64,000 nt of DNA from Terriglobus aquaticus (GTDB lineage: Bacteria > Acidobacteriota > Terriglobia > Terriglobales > Acidobacteriaceae): assembly GCF_025685415.1 (NCBI RefSeq), contig NZ_JAGSYB010000001.1, forward strand, positions 3,286,001 to 3,350,000, written 5' to 3'. The first letter of the stretch is position 1; every line of letters begins with the position of its first letter. Shown one piece after another: positions 60,569-64,000 of this stretch. The position numbers and the translations under genes were made by a program. Below the pieces are notes generated by a model that did not search any database, was not told the DNA's origin, and was given only the letters and a program-made list of their open reading frames with translations.

Positions 60569-61402
60569 ATGGCAAAGTCCACTTCAACAGCACAAGCCGA
60601 TCGTTCTGCACGAGACAAAGCGGAACCCGACTTTTCGCAGATGCTGATTGAGGAGCGCCGCCAATACATCCTTGGGCTGGCCCAGAAGAATGGCCGCGTG
60701 CTCGTCGAGGAGTTGTCGCGGTCGCTTGGCGTTTCGACCATCACCATCCGCAAGGACCTGGACGAGCTGCAAAGCCGTGGCGTGCTGCAGCGGACGCATG
60801 GCGGTGCGATTCTGCCGATTGCGGGGTCCATGGCCGACCCGACCCTGCAGGAAAAGGAAGGCCGGTCCACCGACGAGAAGCGCCGCATCTCTGAGGCCGC
60901 GGCCAAGATGGTGTCCGAAGGGCAGTGCATCCTGCTGGATTCAGGCACCACAACGACGGCGATTGCGCGCGCGCTGCTGTCCTTTTCTGCGCTCACGGTA
61001 GTGACCAACGCGGTGAACATCGCCGCGGAGTTGAGCGGGACCGACTTTGAGGTGCTGCTGACCGGTGGCTCCCTGCGCAAGAACTCCTTCTCGCTGGTGG
61101 GACCGCTGGCCGAAGACATGCTCGACGAGATCCACGCGGACATCCTGTTCCTGGGCGTGGATGGCTTTGACGTCGAGGTCGGCCTGACCACGCCGAACCT
61201 GCTGGAATCGCGTGTGAATCGCGCCATGGTCAAGGCGTCCAAGAAGGTAGTCGCGGTGTGCGATTCCACGAAGTTCGGACGCCGTAGCCTGTGCAAGATC
61301 GTCGACCCCTCGGTCGTGCACCACGTCATCACCGACAGCAACCTGCCGCCCACCACGGCGGACAGCCTGCGCAGCCTGGGCATCGAAGTGACTCTGGTCT
61401 AG
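60569..61402 (+). CDS. DeoR/GlpR-family transcriptional regulator
   Basis: A 277-residue repressor. The HTH at about residues 25-75 is RRQYILGLAQKNGRVLVEEL, SLGVSTITIRKDLDEL and LQRTHGGAI. The C-terminal sugar-phosphate-sensing domain has LLDSGTTTTAIARAL, TVVTNAVNIAAEL, FLGVDGFDVEVGLTTPN and VAVCDSTKFGR. ATG 60569 follows AAGGCGG; the frame opens much further upstream, antisense to the PfkB gene, without protein-like sequence. It probably responds to the phosphorylated sugar made by the divergent kinase. Confidence 0.92.
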   Translation: MAKSTSTAQADRSARDKAEPDFSQMLIEERRQYILGLAQKNGRVLVEELSRSLGVSTITIRKDLDELQSRGVLQRTHGGAILPIAGSMADPTLQEKEGRSTDEKRRISEAAAKMVSEGQCILLDSGTTTTAIARALLSFSALTVVTNAVNIAAELSGTDFEVLLTGGSLRKNSFSLVGPLAEDMLDEIHADILFLGVDGFDVEVGLTTPNLLESRVNRAMVKASKKVVAVCDSTKFGRRSLCKIVDPSVVHHVITDSNLPPTTADSLRSLGIEVTLV

Positions 61403-61536
61403 CTCAATCGGCATTCGAGTTCTCATCCGAGAGCGCAATCTGATGTCTGTGCGGACAAAGCTGCACATCAAGCATCGCCGCCTCGCCATCGGTCCTGCCC
61501 GCTTGTTTCGTTTTGTGTTCTAATCTCGGCAGAACA

Positions 61537-62640
61537 ATGGCGTTCCGAAAGAGAACGAAGCCGATGGAGGGCGCGACGGTGCAGGAGCAGGACAAGTTTG
61601 TAGCCATGGTCACGGCCAAGGCGTCGGTGACGCTGCCGCTCAGCGACTTCCATCCGGTCAGCATGCTGGCGTCGCCGAAGCACGAGCCGCAAACGCCGCG
61701 CTTTCCGGCCATCGATTACCACAATCACCTGGACGCGCAGGACCCTGCGGAGGTGCTGCGCATCATGGATGCGTGCGGCATCGAGGCGTGCGTCAACATC
61801 ACAATGAAGACGGGCGATGAGGCAATTGCCCAGATCGATCGCTACCGCGCGGCCAATCCCAAACGTTTCTTCAGCATTGGCTGGATGGATTGGAGCGGCG
61901 CCGATAATCCGGACTTCGACGCGTTCATTCGCCTGAGCATCGAGCGGCTTGAGCGGCTTGCCGCCCGCGGCATCGTCGGCTTCAAGATCTGGAAAGACCT
62001 GGGCCTGACTGTGCGCGACAGCAGCGGAGAGCTGATCCGCATCGATGATGAGCGTCTGGCACCCATCTTCGATCGTGCCGGCGAGCTGGGCTTGCCCGTG
62101 ATGGTGCACATCGGCGATCCCGAGGCGTTCTTCCTGCCCATCGACGCGCAGAACGAACGCTACGAGGAGCTTGCCGCGCACCCGGACTGGAGCTTCTACG
62201 GCGCGCAGTACGGCAAGGGTGAGTTGCTGAAGCAGCGCGACCGCGTCTTCCAGCGCCACCCGAAGACCACTTTTGTGGGCGCGCATATTGCGGAGAACAG
62301 TGAAGACCTGGCGCGGGTGACGCGCATGCTCGACGAGAACCCGAACGTGATGGTTGACATCAGCGCACGCGCGTCGGAACTGGGCCGCCAGCCGTACCGC
62401 GCACGCGAGTTCTTTCTGCGTTTCGCGGATCGCATTCTGTTCGGCGCGGACCTGGTGCCCGACGAGAAGATGTACCGCCTCTACTACCGCTTCCTGGAAA
62501 CAGCCGACGAGTACTTCGAGTACCCGACGCACGCCTCGGGTCAGGGCCGGTGGATGATCTACGGCCTGTACCTGCCAGACGAGGTGCTTCGCAAGGTCTA
62601 CCGCGAAAACGCTCTGCGCCTGCTGGCGCCTTGGATGTAA
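61537..62640 (+). CDS. Amidohydrolase-family protein (Amidohydro_2, TIM barrel)
   Basis: A 367-residue cytoplasmic metal-dependent hydrolase. FPAIDYHNHLDAQDPAEV carries the HxH metal motif near residue 62; GLPVMVHIGDPEAFF and TFVGAHIAENSEDLARV supply further histidines; RILFGADLVPDE has the conserved aspartate. The family includes lactonases and decarboxylases acting on sugar acids and aromatic acids; the substrate is unknown. ATG 61537 is used; TTG/GTG-like 61513 or ATG 61564 are alternatives. It follows the DeoR gene by 134 bases. Confidence 0.82.
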   Translation: MAFRKRTKPMEGATVQEQDKFVAMVTAKASVTLPLSDFHPVSMLASPKHEPQTPRFPAIDYHNHLDAQDPAEVLRIMDACGIEACVNITMKTGDEAIAQIDRYRAANPKRFFSIGWMDWSGADNPDFDAFIRLSIERLERLAARGIVGFKIWKDLGLTVRDSSGELIRIDDERLAPIFDRAGELGLPVMVHIGDPEAFFLPIDAQNERYEELAAHPDWSFYGAQYGKGELLKQRDRVFQRHPKTTFVGAHIAENSEDLARVTRMLDENPNVMVDISARASELGRQPYRAREFFLRFADRILFGADLVPDEKMYRLYYRFLETADEYFEYPTHASGQGRWMIYGLYLPDEVLRKVYRENALRLLAPWM

Positions 62641-62678
62641 ACGCACTGCAATCTGAGGACAAGATCGAAAGCGAAGGA

Positions 62679-63500
62679 ATGATGAGCTCCTTGCGATGTG
62701 GAATGCCGGCCGCGCTGCTGGCCACTGCATGTGTCTTATTCGCCGGTTCTGCGTTCGCTCAGACCGGGCAGCCGACCGGGTGTGAATCGCTGGTCGTGCC
62801 CTCGTATATGGGGCCAGGCCCGGGCTGGGACACGATGATTGCGAGCGCTCCGAAGACCGGCGCGGCGGATCGCATCCTGATCGTGAACCCTGCAAGCGGC
62901 CCGGGTATGGCGGCGCGACCGGGCTTCCGCGACGTGGTGCAGCGGGTGAAGCGCACCGGGCAGAAGGTGTACGGCTATGTGCCCACCGGGTACGGCGCGC
63001 GGTCGATGCAGTCGGTTGAGGACCGCGTTCGCAAGTACGTCGACTGGTACGGCGTAGACGGCATCTTCTTTGACGAGGTGTCGGACAAGGCCCCGCTTGT
63101 GCCTCGCTACTATCAGCCGCTGGTCACCTTCACCACGTCACAAATTCGTGGCGGCGGCGTGATGCTGAACAACGGAACCTTCCCCGCCGCGGCATACGCC
63201 ACGATCAAGGTGCCTGCGGGATCGAAGTTTCAGCTTGTCGTCTTCGAACATGACTACCGGTCGTTCACCAAGCGGAGCTTCACCGTGCCGCGCTGGGTCG
63301 CGCAGCATCCTTCGTCGATGTTTGTGAGCATTGTGTATGCAGCATCGGCCAGCCAGCTACCGGAGGTGCTGCGCCTGTCGGCAGAGCGGAACTTTGGCAC
63401 GGTGTACGTGACAGACAAGGATCTGCCGAATCCGTACGGCGTTCTGCCGGACTACTGGGATGCGCTGAGCCGGGCGACCCAGCCGGGCTGTAGCAGGTAA
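62679..63500 (+). CDS. Spherulation-specific family 4 (spherulin-4-like) secreted protein
   Basis: A 273-residue secreted protein. The signal peptide ends near AGSAFAQ. The spherulin-4 fold is read from LVVPSYMGPGPGWDTMI, ILIVNPASGPG, GYVPTGYGAR and VDGIFFDEVSD, a TIM-barrel-like pattern with acidic residues at strand ends as in glycosidase-like enzymes. Some relatives degrade galactosaminogalactan-like polysaccharides. AAGGA directly precedes ATG 62679; ATG 62682 gives better spacing. It is next to sugar genes, but its substrate is unknown. Confidence 0.82.
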   Translation: MMSSLRCGMPAALLATACVLFAGSAFAQTGQPTGCESLVVPSYMGPGPGWDTMIASAPKTGAADRILIVNPASGPGMAARPGFRDVVQRVKRTGQKVYGYVPTGYGARSMQSVEDRVRKYVDWYGVDGIFFDEVSDKAPLVPRYYQPLVTFTTSQIRGGGVMLNNGTFPAAAYATIKVPAGSKFQLVVFEHDYRSFTKRSFTVPRWVAQHPSSMFVSIVYAASASQLPEVLRLSAERNFGTVYVTDKDLPNPYGVLPDYWDALSRATQPGCSR

Positions 63501-63522
63501 GCCGCACAGGACTGAAATAGAA

Positions 63523-63551
63523 GAGCCGCGCATGGACCCTGCGCGGCTCTG
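63523..63551. terminator. Bidirectional terminator between convergent genes
   Basis: A perfect 11-bp GC-rich stem (63523-63533 with 63541-63551), 7-base loop, then a short T-containing tail. It lies between the spherulin-4 stop and the MFS stop. Confidence 0.75.
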
Positions 63552-63572
63552 CTGTTTATGCGGAGCGTTCGC

Positions 63573-64000
63573 CTATGCAGCCTCGAACGCCGCCTCCACT
63601 TCCTCCAGCGTCTTGCCCTTGGTCTCCGGCAGGAAGACGGCAACGCTCACCAGGTACACCAGTGCCGTGCCGGCAAATACGAGGAAGATCGTCGAGTACC
63701 CATGCTTGCTGACCAGCGGCAGGAACAGGATGGCCACCATGGTAGAGACGAACTGGTTCAGCACCAGCGCGACGCTCATGCCGACCGAGCGGATGCGCGT
63801 TGGCATCAGTTCCGACAGAGCAAGCCAGACACACACGCCCGGGCCCACGGCGTAGAACGCGATAAAGGCGAGCAGCGCAATCTCGAGCTGTACACCGTAT
63901 TTCGAATCGGGTACACCGCCCACGCGAGCGCCCTGGATCACCAGCGGCGCGTTCTGCGCGGCGGAGAGGTTCGCCAGAGGATTGCGGAAGAACGCCTCCA
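63573..64000 (-). CDS. Sugar-porter MFS transporter, C-terminal part (partial)
   Basis: About 142 residues are visible; the gene runs off the right edge. Three or four membrane helices are seen, with LSELMPTRIRSVGMSVALV (the loop motif after helix 10) and the C-terminal PETKGKTLEEVEAAF, which is the sugar-porter signature of the major facilitator superfamily. It is expected to import a sugar by proton symport. It converges with the spherulin-4 gene and fits the surrounding sugar cluster. The full substrate-binding part is outside the window. Confidence 0.88.
   Translation of the reverse strand, partial: EAFFRNPLANLSAAQNAPLVIQGARVGGVPDSKYGVQLEIALLAFIAFYAVGPGVCVWLALSELMPTRIRSVGMSVALVLNQFVSTMVAILFLPLVSKHGYSTIFLVFAGTALVYLVSVAVFLPETKGKTLEEVEAAFEAA

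Overview
The window looks like a chromosomal segment of a GC-rich Acidobacteriota (subdivision 1, Terriglobus/Granulicella-like). This is inferred from the gene mix: Oar-type TonB-dependent receptors with an N-terminal carboxypeptidase-regulatory-like domain, PEP-CTERM secreted proteins, a CRTAC1 (FG-GAP/ASPIC-UnbV) protein, ornithine-lipid-type acyltransferases, plant-wall glycosidases and an Isc system led by an Rrf2 regulator. No rRNA, CRISPR, prophage or insertion sequence was seen.

Layout. 1-8.3 kb: a nucleotidyltransferase with a small overlapping upstream gene, a PEP-CTERM protein, an RlmN-type methyltransferase, an XRE regulator, an AIM24 protein, an acyltransferase pair that probably makes ornithine lipids, nadD, a LacI regulator and a second PEP-CTERM protein. 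8.8-20.2 kb: pgsA, then Fe-S assembly genes (iscR-like, iscS, two small genes, iscU, iscA, hscB) interrupted by an antisense membrane gene and an antisense GH29 fucosidase. A cytochrome b561/sulfite-oxidase-fold pair and a nadA-nadC operon on the minus strand follow. 20.3-26.7 kb: a pectin-degradation run (GH127, GH28, PL22, GH105). 26.7-34.3 kb: a PAP2 phosphatase, a membrane glycosyltransferase pair, a small lipoprotein and an S9 peptidase.

34.4-43.4 kb: a tRNA-Val(GAC) gene, then a tightly packed four-gene operon whose codon style differs from its flanks. It encodes a TonB-dependent receptor, a YfiR-like periplasmic protein, a hybrid histidine kinase with a YfiN-like periplasmic sensor region and HPt, and a REC-GGDEF-EAL response regulator. 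It reads as one signalling path from the outer membrane to cyclic-di-GMP and is the best candidate here for a poorly described system.

43.5-58.2 kb: two Oar-like receptors around a CRTAC1 protein, followed by three overlapping TPR genes and a seven-heme cytochrome c. This is a second candidate system, for envelope substrate capture or electron transfer. 58.2-64 kb: a sugar-related cluster with a DUF5009/NagX-like acyltransferase, a PfkB kinase, a divergent DeoR regulator, an amidohydrolase, a spherulin-4-like secreted protein and the C-terminal end of a sugar-porter MFS transporter.

Starts were moved inward where a Shine-Dalgarno sequence, signal peptide or family alignment favoured it. All functions are read from motifs only; no database search or computation was run.
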